In this document: positions 11,082 to 22,011 of the stretch, piece by piece | Layout of the letters: each line of letters starts with the position of its first letter | Position numbering within the stretch: position 1 is the stretch's first letter | Assembly: GCA_022813625.1 (NCBI GenBank) | Contig: JAKLMB010000057.1 | Location: 1-64,000 of the forward strand | From: Aaosphaeria pasadenensis | Lineage: Eukaryota > Ascomycota > Dothideomycetes > Pleosporales | Direction: 5' to 3' | DNA length: 64,000 nt | The notes under the pieces: model-generated | What the model saw: only the letters and a program-made list of their open reading frames with translations | Told to the model about the DNA's origin: nothing | Databases searched by the model: none | Program-made: the position numbers and the translations under genes

Positions 11082-12813
11082 ATGTCGTTTTTATACCAAC
11101 TCAAGGATGAAACTCAATTTGTTCTCTGGAGATTGCTTATCTTCTTCGGAGCTTCCATTGCCTTCTATTGGCTCGGGCCTTTTCTTCATGGCCTGCTTTT
11201 TGCGTCCACAAGGAAAATCCCCGGCCCTTTCTGGACAAGAGTCAGTCGCTTTACCGAGCTCCGATGGGTCCTGAAAGGTGACTCGAATATGCAGTACATT
11301 CGTCTGCATAGTAAATACGGTGTGTTACGTCTCTTAGGTAACTCGTAGACTATTCCGCTGATATCCAGTCATAGGCCCCGTAGTTCGTGTCGGCCCGAAT
11401 CGTTACAGCTTCAGTAATCCTGCAGATATCAAGATCATATATGAGCTTGGAGGTAAATTTACGAAAACGGAATTCTATGAGCCGTTGCTGGCTGAAGAGC
11501 CAGACAAGCAAAACATTTTTGCACTAATGGATGCCAAAGTCCACAAGGAGCGACGTAGAAAAATTGCAAATCTGTATAGCATGTCCACAATGATTTCTTA
11601 TGAAGTTGCCGTGGATAGAATGACGGAGGTGTGCATGCGCAAATTATCTGAGTTTGCTAGCAAGAAAGAGCAAATATCAATACCCCAGTTTATGCAATAC
11701 TATGCGTTTGACGTCATCGGCGAGATTACAGTACGTTTTCCTTTCCTTTTGGAGACATCTGGTGCTTATGATTTATAAAGTTTAACAAGTCGTTCAACAT
11801 GATGGAAGCTGAAGGGGACGAAACCGGAATGATCAAGGGAATCCACGGCGCGAATTCTTACATGGCCCATATTGGACTTGTCCCTGATCTACATCCATGG
11901 ATTCAACGCCTACAGTCGATCATGGGACACCAGCAAGGGACCAATGCGCTCTTGAAATTCACATTTGACCAAATGGAGGTTCACAAAGGAGGGAATACCA
12001 GCGCTGGACAAGAGGGTATTGCTGATAGCTTCTTGGCTAAGCTGCTCCGGATGAAGGCAGACAACCGCGTCGAGATGCCACACATCCTGGACACATGCGG
12101 AAGCAACATAGGTGCTGGTTCAGATACTACAGCAATCAGCCTAAGTGTTGCGCTGTTCTATCTGTACACCAATCCTGAAAAATTGGCCAAACTCCGAAAG
12201 GAAGTGGACACCATGGCATCTGAATCTCTCATTTCGGATCCCGTCAAATTCCATGAAGCTCAAAAAATGCCCTACCTACAAGCCGTCATAAAAGAAACGT
12301 TGCGCATGCACCCCGCTGTTGGGACTATCCTGCCCCGTAAGGTGCCAAAAGGAGGCCTACAACTTGCCGGGACTTACTTTCCGGCTGGTGTAAGATACTT
12401 GAACTCAAGTTTACAGGCCTTTGCTGACATTAGAGTAGACAAATGTAGGAGTAAATGCATGGGTTTTACACTACAGCAAGGACATATATGGAGAGGATGC
12501 TGATGTCTTCCGACCGGAACGATGGCTTGAACCAAAGTATGATGGGGATTTACGAGATCAGATGATGTTTGCCGTAAGTACTTCTATTGCATTGAAAATG
12601 AGTTCAACTAATTGTTATTTACATTAGTTTGGGGGAGGCTCCCGTGCCTGTATAGGTAAGAACATAAGCCTTCTTGAGATGACGAAAGTTCTTCCTCAGA
12701 TTGTTCGCAACTTTGATTTCGATGTTCAGGGTGGTAGTAAGTTGAAAACCTACTGCGCCTGGTTTGTCTACGTAGATTACATGGTTACAGTCAAGCCAAG
12801 AGCTTCTTCATAG
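11082..12813 (+). CDS. Cytochrome P450, pisatin-demethylase-like
   Basis: Five exons (11082-11319, 11375-11730, 11781-12389, 12439-12573, 12628-12813) give 507 residues. There is an N-terminal membrane anchor (about residues 15-40), the RKIPGPFWTR hinge, the SKYGPVVRVGPN segment, the I-helix GAGSDTTAISLS, the KETLRMHP ExxR motif, FRPERWL, and the haem loop FGGGSRACIGKN. The early segments resemble the pisatin demethylase (CYP57-like) group, known for demethylating a plant phytoalexin; that assignment is from memory of the family. In this cluster it may O-demethylate or hydroxylate a plant phenolic such as a methoxylated stilbene. Confidence 0.92.
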
Positions 12814-13237
12814 GCCTATAATTGAAAGTATGAACAGGCTGTCTAAAGTTTGACTTCATTTCCATGATTATGGTAGTAGGCAGGTCCGAAGTAAACAGTA
12901 CTTGATGTCTCGATTATCAAAAAATGAACGGGTTTAGCAATTCATGAACAGGATTCTATTTTTTATCCCGGTCAAGCATTCGTTCTTTTGTTCTTCAGTG
13001 TATATTACAGAGGTGGAAAATTCCTTCAACATCGCCTCCACTGCTTTTCCCAGCCGAGTGTGGATTTTTTATCGATGAAGAGAGAAATCAATCCAGTTTA
13101 CCTTTGACCCGCACCCAGAAGACCTTTTATAGTTGGTGATGAATTTGCTAATCTGAACACTCAATGAAATAATTTTGCGAATAGATAACCAAAATGGTAG
13201 AAGTGTCCAAGTTATTCGCAATCTCCCACAGAACGTA
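12814..13237. other. Convergent intergenic gap
   Basis: 424 bp between the 3' ends of the P450 and the SDR gene. No gene, repeat or clear terminator structure was seen; it should hold both 3' UTRs. Confidence 0.5.
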
Positions 13238-14035
13238 TCAGAACATGAACAAACCACCGGACACTGGCAGGTAGAGACCATTCAACCAACCCGCCTCCTT
13301 CTCACACAACGTTGCAACAACCCATGCAACTTCTTCTGGTCTCGCTGCGCGAGGCGCAACGGGGGTGACATCAATTTTGGGTTGAAGTGAGTCTTTGAGT
13401 TCCTTCGGTGCAGCAAGAAATGTCTCTGTTTCCACGATACCAGGTGCAATTCCGTTGACGGTGCAACCGTACTTGCGTGGCAATTCCATTGCCCAGCACT
13501 GAGTATAACTTTCAATCATGCCCTTCGACCCTGCGTAAATGCTCGAGTGTGGGTCCGCTGCCCGGGAGACCCCGCTCCCAATATTGATGATGCGCGACCC
13601 TTCTCGAGCAAGATGCTTCAGTGTTGCACGCGTAAGCATGAAGGTTCCTCTCGCGTTTGTACGGGCAATCAAGTCCCATGCTGTTTGTACCTTTCGCTCA
13701 TCCGGATCATCAAGGCTCATCATGCGATTTATGCCTGCGCAGTTGATCAAGATGTCGATTTTGCCGAATGCTTCTGCAGCCTTATCCGCCAAAAACCGTG
13801 GCCCGGTCTCAGTCGACATATCTGCTTCGATGATGACAGATTTGGAGTCAGGACCGAGGCTTTCAACAACTCTCTCGGCGTTTGCCTTTTCATCTGGATA
13901 CGGGTAATTGATCGCGACGGATGCCCCACGCCGGGAAAGCTCTTGCACAATGGCCGCACCTAGGCCAAGCGAGGACCCACTGACGACGGCAGCTTTTCCT
14001 TTGAGACTTTGCGTTTCGATCGTCATTATGTACAA
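13238..14035 (-). CDS. Short-chain dehydrogenase/reductase
   Basis: Single exon of 265 residues, a classical SDR. Visible motifs are SGSSLGLGAA (cofactor loop, here beginning with S instead of T), the NCAGINR segment, the Ser of NIGSGVSR, the catalytic YAGSK, and the NGIAPGIVETE stretch. It would interconvert an alcohol and a ketone or aldehyde with NAD(P)H; the substrate is unknown. A second Met at residue 4 (14026) is also possible. The gene is divergent from the second P450, suggesting shared control within the aromatic cluster. Confidence 0.9.
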   Translation of the reverse strand: MYIMTIETQSLKGKAAVVSGSSLGLGAAIVQELSRRGASVAINYPYPDEKANAERVVESLGPDSKSVIIEADMSTETGPRFLADKAAEAFGKIDILINCAGINRMMSLDDPDERKVQTAWDLIARTNARGTFMLTRATLKHLAREGSRIINIGSGVSRAADPHSSIYAGSKGMIESYTQCWAMELPRKYGCTVNGIAPGIVETETFLAAPKELKDSLQPKIDVTPVAPRAARPEEVAWVVATLCEKEAGWLNGLYLPVSGGLFMF

Positions 14036-14467
14036 AGCTAGTTCCGAATAATTGTATCAAACGCTTGATAATGAGGGGGGAGGAAGGGGGCGATCTGCTT
14101 GGCTCGTGCAGTGTGACAATATCTGCCAACGAAGAGGAATGGCAAACGCAATATGCAATTGTGGTAGGTACTAATAACCAAAGGGCTGGGGCACTATCCA
14201 TCACTCGTAACGTCTCATCTAGGAAGATACGATGGGAACAAAGTGCCCCACGGCGGGGACGACCAAACCCCACCGAAGCCACCTGAGCACTAGTGGTTCT
14301 GCTTGAGGAGCTTTGACTATAGCAATACTTTAATGAAATCGCCTCTCTTCTACCCACCTGGTGCGCCACTGATGTTTAGGTCGACATTGCTAATCCTTCA
14401 AATATCTAATGTTGAAGACCGGCCGTTGACGAAACATATTGAAGACTGTATATTCAAAGCTACGACA
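14036..14467. promoter_or_regulatory. Divergent promoter: SDR / second P450
   Basis: 432 bp between divergent starts. Two CCCCAC hexamers (14246-14251 and 14268-14273) lie 22 bp apart, about two helical turns, with a GCGGGG between them. This spacing would put two bound proteins on the same DNA face. Confidence 0.5.
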
Positions 14468-16217
14468 ATGGAGTTCTTTATTGTCCAGTTGGTGTGTGGA
14501 GTTCTGCTATTATGGATATTTCGTATCCTCTATGAGAATGTTCGATTCCATAAAAAGTACCGCTTTCCAAATCACATACCAGGTAGAGTCCCGATATTCG
14601 GAAACCTCCTGCAAATGCCGAAGAACCCAGCCGATCAGCGTTTACACTTCGCGGAGCTTGCAAAAAAACATGGAGAGATGTATGTGCTCTGCTGTTTCAC
14701 TCCGCAACAATATTGACAAAGTAATCTCAGGTTTACACTCAAATTAGGCTCCAACTACTGGGTATTTTTGAACTCGCATAGAGTCGTTGGCGAGCTTTTG
14801 GAAAAGCGCGGGGCGTTATATGTCTCTAGACAAAACCTCCCAATGGCGGGTGATGTCATCTCTCGTGGAAAGAGAATCGTGTTTCTCCCATTTGGAGACC
14901 TTTGGAAATGGCAGCGGAAGGTCATACATGAAATCCTGGGGCCTGCTCAAAAAGGCGTTTTTGGACCATTCCAAGATGCAGAGTCTCGAACACTCCTTGC
15001 CGGGTACCTTGACCAGCCAGATAAATGGCATCTCAGTCATGCTCGCTACAGCAGTTCTGTGGTTTTCAGCATGACATTTGGTCGCAGAACAGACCTGCAT
15101 GATCGGACGGTCAAAAAAATTGTGGAAATCAATGATGAGCTTACCAAATCCTTCGAACCCGGGTCTAACTTGATTGATGCCTTCCCATTCCTGGCAAAGA
15201 TACCATTTGCACATTCATTACAGCCATGGAGGTGGTGGGGAGATTCGTTGTACAAGGCTGCACTTGAGTTGGTCTTATCCTGATGTTCCACTTGATGACA
15301 TACTGATCACGGATTGATAGGAATTTTAGTAGCGAATTCGATGCGCTTGTCGAGCGACAGCGGCAAGGCAAGGTGACCAAATGTTTTGTTTCGGAATTCT
15401 TGCGATTAGGGCGACACAAGGAAATTGATCGCGAGAGCATGGTTTTCCTCGCTGGGTCTTTGATTGAGGCCGGGTCGGACACAACGCGTGTATCGCTCAA
15501 CCAGCTAGCAGCAGCAGCCGCTCTATTTCCAGACTGGGTGGAACGTGCACGCAAAGAATTAGATGAGGTTTGCGGTTCAAATGCGGATCGGTTACCGACT
15601 GCGAATGATGCTCCTAGACTACCTTACATCAAGGCTGCGGCGAAGGAGACTGTACGTTGGAAGTAAGTTACCAACCAAAATCAACTGGAATGCAAAAACT
15701 GAAGTATCGCAGTCCTTCGTTTGGGGAAATTGCCCACTCGCTCATAAAAGACGACGAGTTTGAAGGTTACCGCTTTCCCGCTGGTACGACGTTTGTCTGG
15801 AATCACTGGGGAATCCATAATGATCCGAACGAATACGAACAACCCGAGAGATTCTACCCTGAGCGTTTCCTCAACGCCGATCTAGAGAAACCTACGAAGG
15901 GACATCTGGGATTTGGAGCTGGTGAGATTTCTGAATCACTGGATTGTGATAGTAACTGACTCAACCCTCCACACCCCACAGGTCGTCGCGTTTGCCCAGG
16001 TTGGACGGTCGCAAGTGCAAGCTTATTCCTTGGAATCTCACGGCTCATCTACTGTTTCGATTTCCATACAGTACCTGGCCGGCCCATTCCCACGGGTAGA
16101 CCGTTCTCGATTGGAGTAGACAAACCCTACGAGGTCGAAGTCACAGTTAGAAGTCAAGCTCACGCAGACCTGATTAGAAGAGAGTGTCGTCCAGATGATG
16201 GTTCTATGAATCCTTGA
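14468..16217 (+). CDS. Cytochrome P450, second copy of the cluster
   Basis: Five exons (14468-14679, 14731-15267, 15321-15662, 15713-15921, 15982-16217) give 511 residues. Landmarks are the N-terminal anchor (residues 4-20), the proline hinge IPGRVPIFGNL, the LGSNYWVFLNS segment, the C-helix WKWQRKVIH, I-helix EAGSDTTRVSL, AAKETVRW ExxR, FYPERFL, and haem loop FGAGRRVCPG. Overall it resembles fungal P450s of the O-methylsterigmatocystin-oxidoreductase type, but substrate cannot be read from this. The second intron uses an unusual GTTGGT donor (15268), chosen because it alone keeps frame and length. It likely hydroxylates an aromatic intermediate. Confidence 0.9.
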
Positions 16218-16708
16218 GATAATCACGAAGGAAACAAGATTGCCATGTGGTCTGCGCCAACCAAGATATTATTAATGTTCACAGAATAGTGCTGAGTTGT
16301 AGAAATCACATGAGCCTTATTGGCATGTATGAACAATGAGACTCTTTCGGATTATCGCTTCCACAAGCTGAGAAGAGGCCGCACATTGAGGAACCCCTCC
16401 CAACGCTCTTACACACCTTTCAAAACTGACCGATCAGTCCATGTCAGCAACATTACTGTATAAAGATTCTGAGCCATGTAGAAAGTTGCAGAAGACTGGT
16501 TTTCAGACTGGTGATAATGGATAATAGCGAAAGCTACTGCCGATTTTGGCTTCTTCACATGGAGGGGCTTTGGTCTACAAGTTGGTTCAGGTATTGCATT
16601 CAATTATGGACAATGACCAAACATTGCACTAAGTTTATAGCAACGAGAGGCACCTGATAAATAGGAAAACGAAAGTGGGCGATGCAAAATTGTTAAGCAG
16701 ACTTGAAA
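16218..16708. other. Convergent intergenic gap
   Basis: About 490 bp between the ends of the second P450 and the dioxygenase gene. No gene or repeat is seen. Confidence 0.5.
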
Positions 16709-18238
16709 CTACTGACTGACTTTATCGGCCTTCCCTTTGGAAGCCAAATCCACGTCTTTACCGTCCACCCAGCTACCATGCAAACCATCCAATAGCTTCA
16801 GTGGCAGCTTGATTTGAGCAATAGGTCCTTTGTCAATGTTTTGGGCGTCGAAGAGCAACAATTGGCTACGATTTTCACGGTACAGATCAGCCAGGATAAC
16901 GATATAGCCTTCCTCGGGCGAGGCACCCCCAGAGCGTGGGACGAAGCAGGGTTCCTGGAAGGTGACATCGTTGCCGTGGTAGTAGGTCTGCTTCTTTCCT
17001 GTCTTGAAATTATGGCAAAGCAAGGTGTTGAAGCCAGCCTGTGCTGCAGTTCCGTTTGAATAGATCTGTTTAGTAGGATCGACTGTTAAGATCCAATAAC
17101 GATCATACTTCTTCCCAAGTAATCGGTCGTCGACGCGCCCGAATTCATTGACTCCCTCTTGAATAACCTGCTCTGGGTGAACCATCACTTCCGTACTGCC
17201 TTTCGGGTCAAAGCGATATCGTAACACCGGGGACCGAATGTTCTTGGGGTCGTAGTGAAACTTCTTTCCCTGACTGTTCGGGAAGAACGGAAAGACACAA
17301 TCAGTCCAAACATTGGCGTCCAGTACGAGATTGCCGTCTTCTTCATATGCGTTGATAGTGTGAGAATAGCAACCTCTAGAGGTCTTGAACCATTTCACAT
17401 CTTCAGGTTTGGCTCCACGGCGAGGAATCACACCGAGGAGTTGATAATCAAGATTCTCATCCCAGTAGAAGTGTTCTCCGCCTTTCTGCATCTGCTCCAC
17501 ACTAGCCTTAAGACCGTTGATTGGGAAAATGACATAATTTTCTGTCGCCCAGAAATCATGGATCATACATGCCCAGGGCGCCTTGAACCAGACTTCCTCG
17601 GTGACGTACCCCTCCTTGTCAACGGTGAAGGAGCAGATATCAGGGGAGCCATCTCCTTTGGCTTCGTAGCCGAACGCGACCAACTCCCCTGTATCGGAAT
17701 CCGCCTTAGGATGGGCGGTATGAGTTGGGCAATGAAACGTGTTGTTGTAATTGACCAAACCGACGGTCTCTAGTGTACGTGCATCAATTTCGAAAGGTGG
17801 AGCATCTTCTTTTAGGGCCATGATCTTGTTTGCGTGGTATATGACATGCGTGTTCGCCGTTGTGCGTGTAAGTACATCGCGTACCCGTGGGTCATCGGTA
17901 TATTTGTTGCGGTACCGCCCAAAAAGAGCACGACGTGCAGCCCTTTCCGCCTCAAACTTTGGCGTACGTACATATCGATTCTTAAAGTCGACGTGCCCAT
18001 TCTCAAAATAGAAGCAGCAGATGTTCCCGTCGCCGTTCAAGGGGATCTCGTCCTCACCAAACATTGGTGGGAAGGCATGATCTGGCTGTACTCTATAAAA
18101 GGCGCCATGCAGGTCCGTTGGCAATGAGCCAATTACCTCAAGCTCATACACATCTCCTTCGAAACGCATGACATCATGATTCCATGCGCTCATCTGATAA
18201 ACTCGTGGAAAAATGGTACTGGGGACAACGTGAACCAT
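16709..18238 (-). CDS. Carotenoid-cleavage-oxygenase family: lignostilbene/resveratrol-type dioxygenase
   Basis: Intronless gene of 509 residues, normal for the family. These enzymes use Fe(II) held by four His to split a double bond. Candidate ligands are His176 (HTAHPKA), His227 (MIHDFW), His293 (YSHTINAYE) and His487 (GLHGSWV). The N-terminal block with RRALFGRYRNKYTDDP and the HANKIMALKEDAPP segment resembles fungal enzymes that cleave stilbenes such as resveratrol into two hydroxybenzaldehydes, rather than plant carotenoid enzymes. The protein lacks a signal peptide, so it should act inside the cell. The ALDH and hydroxyquinol genes nearby could consume the aldehydes. Carotenoid or apocarotenoid cleavage is the alternative. 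Confidence 0.9.
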   Translation of the reverse strand: MVHVVPSTIFPRVYQMSAWNHDVMRFEGDVYELEVIGSLPTDLHGAFYRVQPDHAFPPMFGEDEIPLNGDGNICCFYFENGHVDFKNRYVRTPKFEAERAARRALFGRYRNKYTDDPRVRDVLTRTTANTHVIYHANKIMALKEDAPPFEIDARTLETVGLVNYNNTFHCPTHTAHPKADSDTGELVAFGYEAKGDGSPDICSFTVDKEGYVTEEVWFKAPWACMIHDFWATENYVIFPINGLKASVEQMQKGGEHFYWDENLDYQLLGVIPRRGAKPEDVKWFKTSRGCYSHTINAYEEDGNLVLDANVWTDCVFPFFPNSQGKKFHYDPKNIRSPVLRYRFDPKGSTEVMVHPEQVIQEGVNEFGRVDDRLLGKKYDRYWILTVDPTKQIYSNGTAAQAGFNTLLCHNFKTGKKQTYYHGNDVTFQEPCFVPRSGGASPEEGYIVILADLYRENRSQLLLFDAQNIDKGPIAQIKLPLKLLDGLHGSWVDGKDVDLASKGKADKVSQ

Positions 18239-18533
18239 CTTGACGGCTTGGAAGATAGGAGGTAGGTGAATAGCAATCCGAGGTTGATCAACAATATCAA
18301 TCGAAATTCTGAGGTTGCTACAAAGTTCTAGCAGTTATTATAAGTTTTGACCGATAGCATTTGCCATGAATTATGCCGTGTCCCACCGCATCCCGAGAAG
18401 TAACACATCGACAGCGGGTGGCGCGGGTGGCGCACCCTTTCTCCAAGTGGGGTCTGAATCAGCCCACCATGAGATGCCATCTCCACGAGCGTTTTATTCA
18501 AAAGGATGACGCAAATTAGATTCAGGAGAATTA
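18239..18533. promoter_or_regulatory. Divergent promoter: stilbene dioxygenase / VAO-like oxidase
   Basis: 295 bp between divergent starts. It contains GTGGGG at 18447-18452 and a GCGGGTGGCGCGGGTGGCGC duplication near 18413-18432. The arrangement suggests the two oxidases are expressed together. Confidence 0.5.
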
Positions 18534-20662
18534 ATGCTAATCAAAACAATGGTCGAATTCTACCACGATTCCGTGCTTCAAAAGCATCACGATCATGCTT
18601 TCACTACCGTGCCGTCCACTGAGAGCAACGACCCGCTCCCCCCAAATGTCGACAGAGATACCTTCAACCGTTTTCTTAGTTTGCTATGCAAAATTGTGGG
18701 CGAAGACAATGTGATAACGGGCGAGGAGCTTCGGAATTTTCGAGATCCGTATCCCCTGACAATTGAGGAGTATCAACCATCGGCTGCTGCCTGGTATGTC
18801 GCCCGAGTTCTCTACGAAATGGAATTCACAATCGATAATTTCAATGCAGTCCAATAACTGTCGAACAAATTCAATCCATCTTAAAAATTGCAAATGAATA
18901 TCGCGTTCCTCTGTGGGTTTGCTCACAAGGCAAGAACTTTGGGTGGGTAGAAGCAACTCTACACATCTCTTGAATTTCCTAATTGCTTCATCAGATATGG
19001 AGGTCCAGCTCCTAGACAATCAGGGACGTTGGTTCTATCTCTTTACCGGATGAAACGCATTATTGAAGTGAATGAAAAGTTCTCCTATGTTCTTGTAGAG
19101 CCGGGTGTAACTTTCTTCGAGCTCTACGAGCATTTGCGGGCTAAACGCATTCCTTTGTGGGTTGGCGTGCCTGCTCTTGGATGGGGTAGTGTTGTTGGCA
19201 ATGTAATGTACTCCCATCACTTAAATGCCTGTATACTGACGATCTCGATCGCAGACCATGGACAGAGGTCATGGATACACTATTTCCGGAGATCGTCAGC
19301 ACGGTATCCGGAGCCTAGAAGTCATTCTGCCTTCTGGAGAGATCATGCGCACGGGACAGTGGGGAGTGACCGGCTCGCCGAGTGCACATACCTGCAGTAA
19401 CAACTTTGGTCCACAGGTTGATGGATTGTTCCTCCAGACAAACCTTGGTATTGTCTCCAAGTTAGCAGTTGCAGTCGACCCAGCACCTCAGGCATTCATG
19501 AATGTGAGGCTCATTGGAGATGAGGTGGAAGATCTTGGGCCAATTATCGACTGCATGCAACAGCTATCACTCGAAGGTATTCTGCAGAATCATGGCATGA
19601 TCACAAACATCAATCATTTTGCCTCTCATGACGTACCAAAGTACAAGCACCAAAGAGAGGAAGGTCCTCTCCTTCCTGGAACGATAGCCAATATGAAGGA
19701 GATGTATCAGACAGGATATTGGCGCTGTGTATTCAATCTCTACGGTACTAGCGCAATGGTGCATGCCAGGTATGCGCGAATTAAGGAAGTCTTCTCTGCC
19801 AAGATACCGGGCATACTCCTTGACGGGGACCTTTTGGAGGGTAAGGATGGTCGTCCGGTTGATGCTTTGCAGGTAGGGACACTTAGTGCCGGAGTCCCGA
19901 CAATGGATCCTGTTAAATTGGCCGATTATAATCTCCCAGAAGACGGCAGTGGAGCCGGTGGACATATCGATACGACTCTGATTCTTCCTGCGGATGGGGA
20001 GACGGTGGTGAAGTGGTTCACAGAAGCTAAGAAGATCATGGAGGACGAAGGTGTTGACCCCTTCATTGGGTGTCATGTTTTCCCAAATTACATATTGTTC
20101 GTACAGGAATACGTCTTTGATAAAAGGCAAGCCATCCATCGCGAGCGCGGGCGTAAAGTCGTCGAATCACTACTCGTCGCAGCGAAAAGGTCCGGATTCG
20201 CAAATTACAGATCACATTTACAGCATATGGGTAAGCATAGAATTCGATCTACTATAGTAGCAGACGATTGACATTTGCAGACACCGTACAGGATATGTAC
20301 AATTTCAACAACCACATATATAGGCGCTTTATTCAGCAATTGAAGGTATGAAATAAATCTACGATGATCTACACATCATGGCTAATTCCTTACAGACTGC
20401 TATTGATCCAAATGGAATTCTGGCACCAGGCAAGCAAGGCATTTGGCCTCAACAGGCTATGCAAGTCGAAATCGAAGCCTTGCACCAGTCATACTCTAAA
20501 AGCACAGTAGCTAGTGCCGAAAGCAAATGATCTATGAGTATTATTGTCGGTTACATTTTCGAAAGGTTTCTGACTGGGCTTTATGATATGGCCACCATGT
20601 TCAATCGTAAACGTAGATGGAGTACAATAATAATTGATCTTTGCTTCAGAGATATAACTTAA
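18534..20662 (+). CDS. Vanillyl-alcohol-oxidase-like flavoprotein
   Basis: Six exons: 18534-18793, 18850-18942, 18995-19202, 19255-20230, 20281-20345, 20396-end. VAO-family oxidases attack para-alkylphenols and 4-hydroxybenzyl alcohols. The FAD domain shows SQGKNFGYGGPAPRQSG and VEPGVTFFELYEHL. The substrate domain keeps the Tyr-Arg pair (FANYRSHLQHM) that binds the phenolate in VAO, and the IDPNGILAPGKQGIWP end motif. By ungapped comparison with remembered Penicillium VAO, the His that covalently binds FAD is Phe here (YILFVQEYVFDK). The start may be the Met at 18549. The 3' end is uncertain: the frame stays open to 20662, beyond the usual family end. A run of four A near 20520-20523 suggests a one-base indel; one A fewer would stop at 20531. 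Confidence 0.85.
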
Positions 20663-21589
20663 ACCATCTAATTAACTGTTCCTCCGCTTGATCCGCCATT
20701 TCCTTCTCGATCGGGTCATTTGGATTTCCACGGACAGCAAAACCATGCTTCGCATTTGGGATGACCACCACTTCACTTGGCAAGTCCTGATTCTGTTCCA
20801 AGGCGATAGCCACCAGCTCCACCTGTTCCTTTGGCAGGGCAAAGTCCACATCTCCAATAACTAGGCTGTACGGAATTTTGATGTTCTCGAAATGGGCAGG
20901 CTCAACTTCGCTAGGATGAGCTGTATACGCGACATCCAAGAGTGGCTGCCCGCTGGGTGCTAGGTCTTCTGCTCGGGCCAGTCGCGTAACTCCATATGCG
21001 CCCCAGCAAAACCCGGCAGCACCAATGCGGATATGTGAAGGCTGGTGGCTCCGGAGCTCTGAGAAGAAATGAACCATTGAGGGGTATCTTTTTGGCGGAT
21101 GGTTCCTCAAAGTAAAAGGAATAAACGCATACAAGGCCTGCAGAAAGTGCCAACTGAGCACAAATAAGCATCTATAACTGCCCGCCGAGTCCTTCTCATC
21201 CACTCACGGTTTTGCAATACAGCCCCAAATGCTGTAATCATTGAGTATGCGATCCATGACCGGTTTCGACCATGCTGGTGCGGCAGTCCCTGTGTAATTG
21301 GTTATCTCAGTGTGTCCATCATAGATTTAATATAACAGGACCTGCCTTCCATGAAATCTGGTAGCAAGACCTTACAACCAGTACGTTTAGAATAGGAGTC
21401 TGCTAGCCTTCGTAGATTGTTCGTTGCCCAACCAAAAGCGTCCGATATAATAATAATAAGACCATTGATTTCTCCACTGGCACTCTCCGGTGGATTGGAA
21501 ACGTATACATCTAATCCGTACATTTTTTTCTCTATGCCTGTGGTAGGGCCGTTGTGATCATGACCACGAAAGCAATCGGGGCACGACAT
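20646..21589 (-). CDS. Dienelactone hydrolase family protein
   Basis: Three exons (21589-21346, 21289-21208, 21153-20646) give 277 residues, normal for fungal DLH proteins. The alpha/beta-hydrolase triad is visible: nucleophile Cys in GAAGFCWGAYG, Asp in IGDVDFALP and His in NAKHGFAVRG. The first intron (21345-21290) only keeps frame with a GC donor (AAG|GCAGGT), giving a rare GC-AG intron; the GT two bases on would shift the frame into a stop. DLH enzymes open lactones such as dienelactone to maleylacetate, which fits the maleylacetate reductase in the same cluster, although many fungal members have other esters as substrates. The 3' end converges on the VAO-like gene and may overlap it. Confidence 0.88.
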
Positions 21590-22011
21590 TTTGATGCATG
21601 AGAGTAAGGATTGTTGAGCGAATAGATAAAAAGGTCGTTTAAATAATGAGACCTCATCGCGATACAAACAAATGAACGTCAAGGTTTCCCACCCGGTTGA
21701 ACTTTTGATGATACATACTTCTTTTAGGTGGGGCTCGTGTATCGAGGGCCACTTATCCTACGGTGGATAGTAGACGGCAATTATCGGACTCTTGCATTAT
21801 CAACATGATGTGTACAATTCCTATTCGAGATCCTGATTCAACCTCCTTTTTGAAACGCATAGCGATCTAGGTGGGATTGCCTACATAGAAGAGGCATGAT
21901 AAAGTTGGTGGAGAAAAGGCCGGAGCTTATGCGAGACAACGTTTTGTTAAAGAAATGAATAATGCGGGATTAATTTGATTTGAGCTTTATGAATAGGAAT
22001 ACATAGAATAT
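21590..22011. promoter_or_regulatory. Upstream region of the dienelactone hydrolase gene
   Basis: 422 bp between two minus-strand genes. GTGGGG lies at 21728-21733, 139 bp from the DLH start. No other feature is seen. Confidence 0.4.
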
